From NCBI GenBank assembly GCA_937900515.1, contig CALCCU010000231.1, positions 1-43,537 of the forward strand: a DNA stretch of 43,537 bases, read 5' to 3'. Shown one piece after another: positions 36,597-43,537 of the stretch; the stretch's first letter is position 1; each line of letters opens with the position of its first letter. Source of the stretch: an uncultured Gammaproteobacteria bacterium (GTDB taxonomy: Bacteria > Pseudomonadota > Gammaproteobacteria > Nitrosococcales > Methylophagaceae). A program made the position numbers and the translations under genes. A model generated the notes under the pieces. That model worked only from the letters and a program-made list of their open reading frames with translations. It was not told the origin of the DNA and ran no database searches.

Positions 36597-36833
36597 ATGG
36601 CACGAGTATGTCAGGTAACGGGTAAACGCCCAATGGCTGGGAACAATGTTTCTCACGCCCACAATAAAACAAGACGTCGGTTTCTTCCGAATCTTCATCC
36701 TCACCGCATTTGGGTTGAGTCAGAAAACCGTTGGGTTAAATTGCGCGTAAGTAACCACGGCCTACGTATCATCGACAAAAAAGGTATCGATGCTGTATTG
36801 GTTGATATCCGTGCCCGCGGCGAAAAAGTTTAA
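36597..36833 (+). CDS. rpmB: 50S ribosomal protein L28
   Basis: 78 residues, the same length as E. coli L28, starting [21 protein letters not shown], with the basic core [23 protein letters not shown] precedes the ATG. The 110-base leader holds a possible -10 (TATAAA at 36522-36527) and two small symmetric elements: ACGCATTTGCGT near 36553-36564 and the 11-base AACATCATGTT. rpmG follows 12 bases later. The order rpmB-rpmG is universal in this class. Confidence 0.97.
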   Translation: MARVCQVTGKRPMAGNNVSHAHNKTRRRFLPNLHPHRIWVESENRWVKLRVSNHGLRIIDKKGIDAVLVDIRARGEKV

Positions 36834-36845
36834 GGAGAATTAGAC

Positions 36846-37001
36846 ATGCGCGAAAAAATTAAATTAGTTTCATCTGCAGGTACTGGTCATTACTACACTA
36901 CTGACAAAAACAAACGTACTATGCCTGAAAAATTGGAATTGAAAAAATTCGATCCAGTTGTTCGTAAACACGTAATGTACAAAGAAGCTAAAATTAAATA
37001 A
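36846..37001 (+). CDS. rpmG: 50S ribosomal protein L33
   Basis: A 51-codon gene beginning [19 protein letters not shown] and ending [11 protein letters not shown]. The conserved segments [25 protein letters not shown] and the terminal KEAKIK identify L33. It has no cysteine, so it is the zinc-independent form. GGAGAATTAGAC gives its ribosome site. It is the second gene of rpmBG and is followed by a strong terminator. Confidence 0.97.
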   Translation: MREKIKLVSSAGTGHYYTTDKNKRTMPEKLELKKFDPVVRKHVMYKEAKIK

Positions 37002-37015
37002 TTTTAAGCTTTGCA

Positions 37016-37048
37016 CAAAAAAGCCTGCGATTGCGGGCTTTTTTTTGT
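37016..37048 (+). terminator. rho-independent terminator after rpmG
   Basis: AGCCTGC and GCGGGCT form a 7-bp stem (one G-U pair) around GATT, extended by AAAAA/TTTTT pairing and followed by eight T. It begins 14 bases after the rpmG stop and closes the ribosomal-protein operon. Confidence 0.9.
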
Positions 37049-37186
37049 CTAAAGAAAGCACTGAATCTTGCATTCTCCTATCGATACCTGCTCACTAATT
37101 GATAATAAAGTTCCCCAGCAAGTTGTGCTAAGATTAAATCATTTAGTCACCTTAAATAAGCGATACAGCGCTACAGGAATAAACCG

Positions 37187-38407
37187 ATGTCAGGAACCGC
37201 TATTTCCGACACAATTCTGATTGCACGACAACCGATTTTAGATAGTAAGCTGTCTATTTTTGCCTACGAGCTACTATTTAGAGGCAGCGATGTAAACGAA
37301 TCTTGCGTAGATGAATTTAACGGAGACTTAGCAACAACTCAAGTTATCAATAACGCTTTTATGGAGTTTGGCATTGAACGACTTATTGGCAATAAGCGCG
37401 CATTTATCAACTTAACTCAGTCCTATATCACAGGCGAGATAGAACTGCCCTTTGACCCTAGTCATGTTGTACTGGAGGTGCTTGAAGATATAGAAGTTAC
37501 TGATGAGGTTGTGTCAGGCATTCAAAAATATGCCGAACAAGGTTTCACCATCGCTCTAGATGACTTTATATATAGCGAAGAGCAACTCCCACTGATTGAA
37601 GTGGCATCGATTATTAAAATAGATATTTTAGCTTTAACTGAAGCAGAATTAATACAGCATGTCGCCTTACTTAAGACAAAAAATGTGAAATTACTCGCTG
37701 AAAAAGTCGAAACCTATGCGCAGTATGAGCAATGTAAAAATCTTGGGTTTGAGTATTTCCAAGGCTATTTTTTCTGTCAACCTAAACTTATTAACGGCAA
37801 AGCTCTTCCTGAGAATAAATTAGCTGTTTTACGTATTCTAAAAAACTTGCAGAACCCTGACGTTACAATGGAAGAAATTGAACACCTTATTCGCGAAGAT
37901 GTTTCTCTTAGTTTTAAATTGTTACGCCTACTCAACTCTGCTGCTGTCTGCCCTCCGAAACGAGTCGAATCGATCAAACAAGGCTTAATATTTTTAGGAC
38001 TTAAATCAATAAAGTCGTGGGCAACCGTGATTGCCTTTTCAGATCTAGAAGTAAAAATCACAGAACTCATGACGACGGCACTGATGCGCGCTAAAATGGC
38101 ATCTGAGCTCGCCACTTACTTTCAGTGTGATAAAGACGCCGCCTTTATCACTGGTTTATTTTCATTATTGGATGCTATCGCAGAGCTTCCTATGAAATCG
38201 ATTCTGCATTCGTTACTACTTGATGAAGACATCAATCATGCTTTATTACAAGAAGGCAAAACACCTCTCGGTGAATTATTATTATTTATAATCAAGTATG
38301 AAGGTGGTCACCTTGATGAAATTCCCTCAAACATCACCTTCACGCAGCTTAATAACGCTTATTTAGCTGCGACTGAATGGGTCAATATCGCAGAACAACA
38401 ACTCTAA
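37187..38407 (+). CDS. EAL-HDOD domain signalling protein (YuxH family)
   Basis: 406 residues. The N-terminal half (about 10-205) is an EAL-type domain: ARQPILDSKLSIFAYELLFRG (ExLxR at 28-32), N75, E97, DD at 125-126, K144, AEKVET at 171-176 and FQGYFFCQP. The usual DDFGTGYSS loop is replaced by DDFIYSEE and AEGVET by AEKVET, so cyclic-di-GMP hydrolysis is doubtful. The C-terminal half is an HDOD domain (SFKLLRLLNSA, SIKQGLIFLGLKSIKSW). Such proteins are usually signalling or regulatory scaffolds. ACAGGAA precedes the ATG. Only six bases separate its stop from the ABC ATPase, so it is the first gene of that operon. Confidence 0.88.
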   Translation: MSGTAISDTILIARQPILDSKLSIFAYELLFRGSDVNESCVDEFNGDLATTQVINNAFMEFGIERLIGNKRAFINLTQSYITGEIELPFDPSHVVLEVLEDIEVTDEVVSGIQKYAEQGFTIALDDFIYSEEQLPLIEVASIIKIDILALTEAELIQHVALLKTKNVKLLAEKVETYAQYEQCKNLGFEYFQGYFFCQPKLINGKALPENKLAVLRILKNLQNPDVTMEEIEHLIREDVSLSFKLLRLLNSAAVCPPKRVESIKQGLIFLGLKSIKSWATVIAFSDLEVKITELMTTALMRAKMASELATYFQCDKDAAFITGLFSLLDAIAELPMKSILHSLLLDEDINHALLQEGKTPLGELLLFIIKYEGGHLDEIPSNITFTQLNNAYLAATEWVNIAEQQL

Positions 38408-38413
38408 AAAATT

Positions 38414-39346
38414 ATGCCAGAACCATTACTCACAAGTCGTGAATTATCACGTCGATTCGGCGATAATACAGCCGTCAACAACGTCAGCTTCTCAATTCAG
38501 AAAGGCGAGGTGCTAGGGTTTTTAGGTCCCAATGGTGCAGGAAAAAGCACAACGATGAAAATGCTCAGTGGTAATCTGGCCCCCTCTCAAGGAGAAATTT
38601 TCATTAATGGTTATGATCTTCTATCACAACCAAAACAAGCAAAGGCTCATATTGGTTATTTACCTGAACAACCACCATTGTATAAAGAGCTAACAGTAAA
38701 AGAATTTTTATCTTTTTGTGCTCAAATAAATCAAATTCCCAGCTCAAAAGCTAAATTAGCGGTTGATACAGTCATTGAACGATGTGGACTTGATAATGTC
38801 ACTAAACGCCTTATTGCTAATTTATCAAAAGGCTTTCAACAACGAGTCGGCATAGCACAAGCTATTATCCATGCGCCTGCTGTTGTGATCCTTGATGAAC
38901 CGACATCAGGCCTAGATCCTATTCAAATCCGAGAAATCCGCCAATTGATTAGAGATGTTGCTAATGAACATAGCGTGATCTTGTCTACACATATTTTGCC
39001 TGAAGTCCAAATGCTTTGTGATCGTGTCCAAATCATTAATCAAGGACAACTGATTCTGAGTGATACGATTACCGGTCTCAGTCAGCATATGCAATCTTCA
39101 AGTCTACTCATTGAGCTCACCTCCCCACCGACTATCGATATTCTTAATGATATAAACGGGGTCATTAAAGTTGAAGCACTTAGAGAAAATAAATTCCGCC
39201 TGCATTACCAACCAGATACTGATCCAACTGATATATTAGTATCCAGTGCAGTACAAAACCAATGGCAACTCAAACTGCTCACTCCTGAACAGCATTCTTT
39301 AGAAGATGTCTTTATGAAAATTATTCAAACTGAGCAGGTTACCTAA
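38414..39346 (+). CDS. ABC transporter ATP-binding protein (GldA type)
   Basis: 310 residues. ATPase motifs: Walker A GPNGAGKST (38-46), signature LSKGFQQRVGIAQA, Walker B VVILDEPTSGLDP, and the switch histidine in LSTHILPEV. A C-terminal domain of about 80 residues (from SSLLIELTSPP) is typical of the GldA/NatA subgroup that pairs with an ABC-2 permease. Its stop overlaps the permease start by one base. It probably energises the complex formed with the next three products. The substrate is unknown. Confidence 0.92.
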   Translation: MPEPLLTSRELSRRFGDNTAVNNVSFSIQKGEVLGFLGPNGAGKSTTMKMLSGNLAPSQGEIFINGYDLLSQPKQAKAHIGYLPEQPPLYKELTVKEFLSFCAQINQIPSSKAKLAVDTVIERCGLDNVTKRLIANLSKGFQQRVGIAQAIIHAPAVVILDEPTSGLDPIQIREIRQLIRDVANEHSVILSTHILPEVQMLCDRVQIINQGQLILSDTITGLSQHMQSSSLLIELTSPPTIDILNDINGVIKVEALRENKFRLHYQPDTDPTDILVSSAVQNQWQLKLLTPEQHSLEDVFMKIIQTEQVT

Positions 39347-40086
39347 TGCTCACACTTGCTAAAAATGAACTATATCGTCTCTTCTTGTCGCCTCTCGCAT
39401 GGATAATCTTGGCATTAACACAGCTTATTCTTGCCTATTTATTTTTAACTCATATTGATTATTTTGTTCAAATCCAAGCTAAGATTGCCACCATTCCAGG
39501 AGCGCCAGGCCTAACGGAACTGGTAGCGATTCCCCTGCTTAATAACGCAGCAACCATATTGCTATTGATAACACCATTGATCACTATGCGTTTAATCGCT
39601 GAAGAAAGACGTAATGAAAGTTTACCGTTATTACTGTCAGCCCCTCTTTCTATGAGCCAAATTGTATTGGGTAAATTCATAGGGACATTCTGTTTTCTAT
39701 TACTCTTAGTAATTCTAGTCAGCCTAATGCCACTTTCACTCACTGTTGGTAGTAATCTTGATTTTGGTTTACTGCTATCAGGTATGCTTGGGCTAACACT
39801 TTTATTGTCCAGCTTTACTGCTATCGGTTTATTTCTATCTTCATTAACCAAGCAGCCTGCCATTGCCTCAATGACAACCTTCGCGAGTCTGTTCTTATTG
39901 TGGATCATTGACTGGGCAGGCAATAGTGAATCATCAGGCTTATTCAGCTGGCTTTCATTACTTCGCCATTACCAGCCATTACTACAAGGTGAAGTGAACA
40001 GCAGTGACATTAGTTATTATTTAATCGTTACCACCTTATTTTTGATTGTTACGATTCATCACCTAGACTCTGAACGTTTAAAATAA
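39346..40086 (+). CDS. ABC-2 type permease (GldF type)
   Basis: 246 residues, six membrane helices. The N-terminus MLTLAKNELYRLFLSPLAWIILAL and the loop LITMRLIAEERRNESLPLLLSAPLSMSQIVLGKF are the hallmarks of GldF-like ABC-2 permeases. The last helix ends just before HHLDSERLK. It is coupled to the ATPase gene upstream and abuts the GldG gene, whose ATG follows its stop codon directly. Confidence 0.9.
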   Translation: MLTLAKNELYRLFLSPLAWIILALTQLILAYLFLTHIDYFVQIQAKIATIPGAPGLTELVAIPLLNNAATILLLITPLITMRLIAEERRNESLPLLLSAPLSMSQIVLGKFIGTFCFLLLLVILVSLMPLSLTVGSNLDFGLLLSGMLGLTLLLSSFTAIGLFLSSLTKQPAIASMTTFASLFLLWIIDWAGNSESSGLFSWLSLLRHYQPLLQGEVNSSDISYYLIVTTLFLIVTIHHLDSERLK

Positions 40087-41454
40087 ATGAAAATCCAAAA
40101 AACAACACAACGTAATATCACCCTTCAAAATAGTATTTTTTATATTCTATTGATTGTTGTGGTCGTACTGCTTGCTCAAATATCTCTTAAGACTAATATG
40201 AGTAGTGATTGGACGAAAAACAGTCGTCATACCCTCTCTGAAACGACAATTGACTTCTTAAGCCAACTCGATCAACAAGTCACCATTCAAGCCTTTATAA
40301 GTCCTGATAATCAATACCATTCAGCACTAGAAAGTATACTGCGACGTTATCAGAATCATTCAAACCAACTACTCGTTGATTATATTGATCCTGATTTTTC
40401 ACCAACCTTAGTCAGAGAGCTCAATATTAAGCAGCAAGCAGAAATAGTCGTTTCACGTGGCGAACAACAAGTCCATGTCTTCGACTTATCTGAACAGTCA
40501 TTAACCAATGCCCTCATCAGCGTATCTCGTTCAAAAGAACAGTGGTTGGTATTTCTTGAGGGACATGGTGAACGAACACCTCTCGGTCAAGAAAATCACA
40601 ATTTGAATATTTGGGGCCAGCAGCTTAAACAGAAAGGGTTTAACTTCCTAGCACTCGACTTAGTCAGTCAGAGTCAGATCCCTAATAATACAGCCGTTAT
40701 CATTCTTGCCAGTCCAGAACGAACTCTACTGGACGGAGAAATATCGTTAATTAAGAACTATATTGATGACGGTGGAAATCTATTATTGTTAACCGATCCC
40801 AACACTCAACAATTTATTACCCCTCTTACCGAACAACTCAATCTAGAGTTTACCGATGGAACCGTTTTAGATCCAAACGCAGAGTTACTAGGTATTGCAG
40901 ATCCACGTTTTACATTAGTCAATGACTACGCAAACCACCCTGTCGGAAGAGCAGTTAAAAGTGTGACTCTTTTCCCTCAAGCTTCTGCAATTAATCCTAT
41001 AGAAAATAATAGCGAGTGGCAGCTTACACCTCTATTAAGAACGCAAAAAAGCACATGGGTTCATTCTGGTGAGATTGATGACAGTTTGAAGCAGGAGTTT
41101 AAATTTAATTCGGATGTTGATACTTCTGGGCCACTGAGTATTGCCTACTCATTAACCCGCCCTGTTATTAAACAAGGTGATAAGCAACAGCGTATTGCAG
41201 TTATTGGAGATAGTGATTTTATATCTAATTCTTATATTGGTAATGGCGCAAACCTCGAACTCGGCATGGCTCTCGTCAACTGGTTAGTGGGTGATGACCA
41301 GCTAATATCTATCCCGGTCAAAACAACTGTTGATGCTGAATTAAACTTATCGAAAACCCAGTCACTCATTATAGGTTTAGGTTTTTTAATCGTTTTACCT
41401 TTAGTACTATTTGTAACTGGTTTCATTATCTGGCGGAAACGACGCCAACGATGA
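40087..41454 (+). CDS. GldG-family ABC-associated periplasmic protein
   Basis: 455 residues. An N-terminal helix (about 18-34) and a C-terminal helix (about 427-448, LIIGLGFLIVLPLVLFVTGF) bracket a large periplasmic region with the GldG/ABC_transp_aux features: SRHTLSETTIDFLSQLDQQVTIQAF, LISVSRSKEQWLVFLEGHGERTP, LLDGEISLIKNYIDDGGNLLLLTDP and RIAVIGDSDFISNSYIGNG. In gliding Bacteroidetes GldG joins GldA and GldF. In proteobacteria the role of the homologous set is not known. It overlaps the DUF4340 gene by four bases. Confidence 0.88.
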   Translation: MKIQKTTQRNITLQNSIFYILLIVVVVLLAQISLKTNMSSDWTKNSRHTLSETTIDFLSQLDQQVTIQAFISPDNQYHSALESILRRYQNHSNQLLVDYIDPDFSPTLVRELNIKQQAEIVVSRGEQQVHVFDLSEQSLTNALISVSRSKEQWLVFLEGHGERTPLGQENHNLNIWGQQLKQKGFNFLALDLVSQSQIPNNTAVIILASPERTLLDGEISLIKNYIDDGGNLLLLTDPNTQQFITPLTEQLNLEFTDGTVLDPNAELLGIADPRFTLVNDYANHPVGRAVKSVTLFPQASAINPIENNSEWQLTPLLRTQKSTWVHSGEIDDSLKQEFKFNSDVDTSGPLSIAYSLTRPVIKQGDKQQRIAVIGDSDFISNSYIGNGANLELGMALVNWLVGDDQLISIPVKTTVDAELNLSKTQSLIIGLGFLIVLPLVLFVTGFIIWRKRRQR

Positions 41455-42332
41455 AAAAACAAATAATTATTAATCTAGCATTAGTGCTCGGCATTGCCGT
41501 ACTCGTTTTGTACCTCAACAAACCTCCTACTGAAACTGTTAAGCAACATTCAATATCTGCAGTTAAATCGGCAACAATTTCGTCGATTTTTATTTACAGA
41601 GAACAACGCGAAACCATTCATCTTGTAAAGAAAGATATTGGATGGCACATTATCCAACCTATCAAAGCCAAGGCTAATGATGTTCGGATTAGCTTATTGC
41701 TAGATCTATTATCGACGAGACCTAAAAGTCATTTTAAACTGACTCACGAAACAGACTTACATCCATTTGGACTTGGCTCAGCCAGCTTGTCAGTTCGACT
41801 TAATGACGAAGAGTTTCAATTTGGAAATATTGAAACACTAAATAAGTTACGCTATGTCAAACATAATGAGGTCGTTTATCTCATTAAAGATACATTAGCC
41901 CCGCTTCTTAACGCCTCAGCGGCAAGCTTTATTGATAATCGACTTGTCCCATCACCATCTAAGATATCTAGGTTAGAGCTCCCTTTACTCGATCTCAATA
42001 CCGATAAAAATAACCTTGATAAACTCTCAATGACTCTTTCAGATGGTCATTGGTCCAGCAATATGCCAAGCCTCTCGAGCGATACCTTAGTAGAAATTGC
42101 CAGCTCATGGCAACAAGCCTATGCTATGCAAGTAATTCAGGTCTCGGAGCAATCACTACAAAATCTTACTGGGCAGAAAGTACTTATCAACTATACTAAT
42201 ACTCCTCCATCAGAATTCATTTTACAGCTATCAGCTACGAATTTAAGTTTGATTAACTCAGCAGCACGACTAAAATATCAGTTCCCCATTGCTATGAAAC
42301 ATAAATTATTTGTACACACTGAGTCTAACTAA
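41451..42332 (+). CDS. DUF4340 domain protein
   Basis: 293 residues. One N-terminal membrane helix (about 5-22, IINLALVLGIAVLVLYLNKPP) and a periplasmic beta-rich region. VKKDIGWHIIQPIKAKANDVRISLLLDLLSTRPKSHF and FGLGSASLSVRLNDEEFQFGN are the repeat units of DUF4340. Members usually follow GldG in operons, as here. The stop shares one base with the mutM start. No enzymatic motif is seen; it is probably an accessory envelope part of the ABC system. Confidence 0.82.
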   Translation: MKKQIIINLALVLGIAVLVLYLNKPPTETVKQHSISAVKSATISSIFIYREQRETIHLVKKDIGWHIIQPIKAKANDVRISLLLDLLSTRPKSHFKLTHETDLHPFGLGSASLSVRLNDEEFQFGNIETLNKLRYVKHNEVVYLIKDTLAPLLNASAASFIDNRLVPSPSKISRLELPLLDLNTDKNNLDKLSMTLSDGHWSSNMPSLSSDTLVEIASSWQQAYAMQVIQVSEQSLQNLTGQKVLINYTNTPPSEFILQLSATNLSLINSAARLKYQFPIAMKHKLFVHTESN

Positions 42333-43153
42333 TGCCTGAATTACCTGAAGTTGAAACTACCCGTAGGGGCATTGCACCTCATATTCAATCACAGAAAATT
42401 ATTGCTGTGACCGTTAGGAATAATAAATTAAGGTGGCCTATTCCTAAAGATCTTGCCGATACACTCCAAAATCAATCCATACACAATGTTAGTCGAAGAG
42501 CTAAATATCTACTACTCAAGTGCGACTCAGGCACATTAATTATTCATCTAGGTATGTCAGGTCACCTACAAATAATTGAGGATGCATCACTCGTTGGAAA
42601 GCATGACCATGTAGACATTCTGTTTGATAATGGTTTGACCCTTCGCTACACTGATCCTAGACGCTTTGGCGCGATGTTATGGTCTGACAAAACAGATATA
42701 AATTCACACCCACTCCTGAATAAACTAGGTCCAGAGCCGTTATCAGATGACTTTTCATTGGACTACCTATTGCGTGTTGCTGCTGGCCGTCGAGTTCCTA
42801 TCAAAACATTCATTATGAATGGAAACTATGTAGTCGGAGCAGGCAATATCTATGCGAATGAATCATTATTTTTAGCTGGAGTTCACCCTAAAACACCTGC
42901 AGGTGATTTATCTAAGCAACAATATGAAAAGTTACTTGCAGCGATAAAAAAAGTATTAGAAAAAGCCATTACAGCAGGCGGAACAACGCTAAAAGACTTC
43001 AAAAAAAGTGATGGTAAGCCAGGTTATTTTGCTCAGCAACTTAATGTGTATGGCAGAGAGCATGAAGCTTGCCCTCTGTGTGGTTCAGAAATTATTCAAT
43101 ATAAAGAAGCACAAAGGGCAACCTATTATTGCCCTTTGTGCCAAACTCTTTAA
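42332..43153 (+). CDS. mutM: formamidopyrimidine-DNA glycosylase
   Basis: 273 residues. It removes 8-oxoguanine and ring-opened purines and nicks the abasic site. The N-terminal catalytic Pro2-Glu3 (MPELPEVETTRRG), Lys58 (RRAKYLLL), the helix-two-turn-helix (VVGAGNIYANESLF) and the C-terminal zinc finger (C247, C250, C267, C270, with the intervening QRATYY containing the conserved Arg) are all present. It shares one base with the DUF4340 stop, so it is translated as the end of the Gld-type operon. In E. coli it follows rpmBG directly. Confidence 0.97.
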   Translation: MPELPEVETTRRGIAPHIQSQKIIAVTVRNNKLRWPIPKDLADTLQNQSIHNVSRRAKYLLLKCDSGTLIIHLGMSGHLQIIEDASLVGKHDHVDILFDNGLTLRYTDPRRFGAMLWSDKTDINSHPLLNKLGPEPLSDDFSLDYLLRVAAGRRVPIKTFIMNGNYVVGAGNIYANESLFLAGVHPKTPAGDLSKQQYEKLLAAIKKVLEKAITAGGTTLKDFKKSDGKPGYFAQQLNVYGREHEACPLCGSEIIQYKEAQRATYYCPLCQTL

Positions 43154-43159
43154 TCAGGT

Positions 43160-43372
43160 TTAACCTAAAACAACGACATCTTCTGCCTGCCAACCTTTAT
43201 CGCCTTTTACGGCCTTAAATTCTACTTTCTGGCCATCATTTAATGATTTAAAGCCTTCACCTTGGATTGCACGGAAATGAACAAATACATCATCTCCATC
43301 TGCTTGCTCTAAAAAACCAAAGCCTTTGTCTGCGTTAAACCATTTAACAGTGCCAGTTATCTTGTCAGCCAT
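43160..43372 (-). CDS. cold-shock-domain protein
   Basis: 70 residues, one CspA-type OB fold. RNP1 is KGFGFLEQ (16-23), RNP2 is DVFVHF (28-33), and the typical end is [14 protein letters not shown]. It binds single-stranded RNA or DNA. AGAGAG lies before the ATG. The gene converges on mutM with six bases between stops and no evident terminator. The 165-base upstream region is AT-rich and could hold a long leader, but I see no clear promoter in it. Which Csp paralogue this is cannot be said. Confidence 0.93.
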   Translation of the reverse strand: MADKITGTVKWFNADKGFGFLEQADGDDVFVHFRAIQGEGFKSLNDGQKVEFKAVKGDKGWQAEDVVVLG

Positions 43373-43537
43373 TCGAACTCTCTCATTTAAATATAATACA
43401 ATTAAAATTAACCCGTTTATCTACTGGTCAATTGCACAATATCAGCATTATGAGCATGAAACAATGGACAAAAACAACTGAAGAAAAACCTGGTTACTCT
43501 AATTAATTCAGACACTTAAAATTAACGGAACTGTAAT

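Noticed and set aside
43156-43166. AGGTTTAACCT palindrome between mutM and the cold-shock gene
   Set aside because: A 5-bp stem with a one-base loop cannot form a working terminator.
43450-43506. Short plus-strand frame of 18 codons upstream of the cold-shock gene, starting ATGAGCATG
   Set aside because: There is no good ribosome site or recognisable product, and it lies in the expected promoter and leader region of the opposite gene.

Overview
The window is a gene-dense, AT-rich stretch of a gammaproteobacterial chromosome. Nearly every gene is a single-copy housekeeping gene in an order familiar from that class: uvrC-pgsA-tRNA(Gly)-tRNA(Cys), the EF-P modification module, the mreBCD/mrdAB/mltB/rlpA/dacA/dat/ybeD/lipB/lipA run with gatCA divergent from mreB, and rpmB-rpmG with mutM further on. 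Several accessory genes hint at lifestyle: a Tat-exported copper-storage (Csp1-like) protein, an MxaD-like periplasmic SRPBCC protein, a flavocytochrome-c sulfide dehydrogenase-like flavoprotein and a TRAP carboxylate transporter. These fit a free-living, probably aquatic, methylotrophic or sulfur-metabolising gammaproteobacterium, but the genus cannot be fixed from sequence reading alone. I see no insertion sequence, prophage, CRISPR array or rRNA.

Layout. 1-306: tRNA cluster (a cut tRNA at the left edge, Cys, Gly). 307-3184: pgsA, uvrC and a small membrane protein, all minus. 3321-6773: mfd, plus. 6903-9273: Csp1-like protein, yaaA, a DUF4389 membrane protein and an MxaD-like protein, all minus. 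9374-14073: a CHASE hybrid histidine kinase divergent from a LuxR-type response regulator that leads into TRAP dctQ-dctM. 14201-16829: epmA and efp (minus), divergent from epmB (plus). 16907-18067: gltA. 18159-31213: an unbroken minus-strand run mreC-mreD-mrdA-rodA-mltB-rlpA-dacA-dat-ybeD-lipB-lipA-fccB-like-PilZ-like, fed from mreB through a terminator/attenuator. 32450-34256: gatC and gatA (plus), with no gatB following. 34325-36486: a stand-alone acetolactate synthase-type enzyme and a TlpA thioredoxin. 36597-37001: rpmB and rpmG (the latter only 51 codons). 37187-42332: an EAL-HDOD protein followed by a GldA/GldF/GldG/DUF4340 transport system. 42332-43153: mutM. 43160-43372: a cold-shock protein, minus.

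How the genes work together. The large minus run joins rod-shape morphogenesis (MreBCD, PBP2, RodA), peptidoglycan trimming (MltB, RlpA, DacA), D-amino-acid supply (Dat) and lipoate attachment (LipB, LipA). Two unrelated genes, a sulfide-dehydrogenase-like flavoprotein and a large PilZ-like protein, are appended at its tail. EpmA, EpmB and EF-P form a complete beta-lysylation module. The most unusual points are the five-gene block between rpmBG and mutM that carries an uncharacterised Gld-type ABC system, the loss of gatB from its usual place after gatA, a TRAP transporter without its solute-binding protein beside a CHASE two-component pair, and a Csp1-like copper-storage protein behind a promoter whose two hexamers lie in an inverted repeat. 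No intergenic stretch without a gene exceeds 300 bases.
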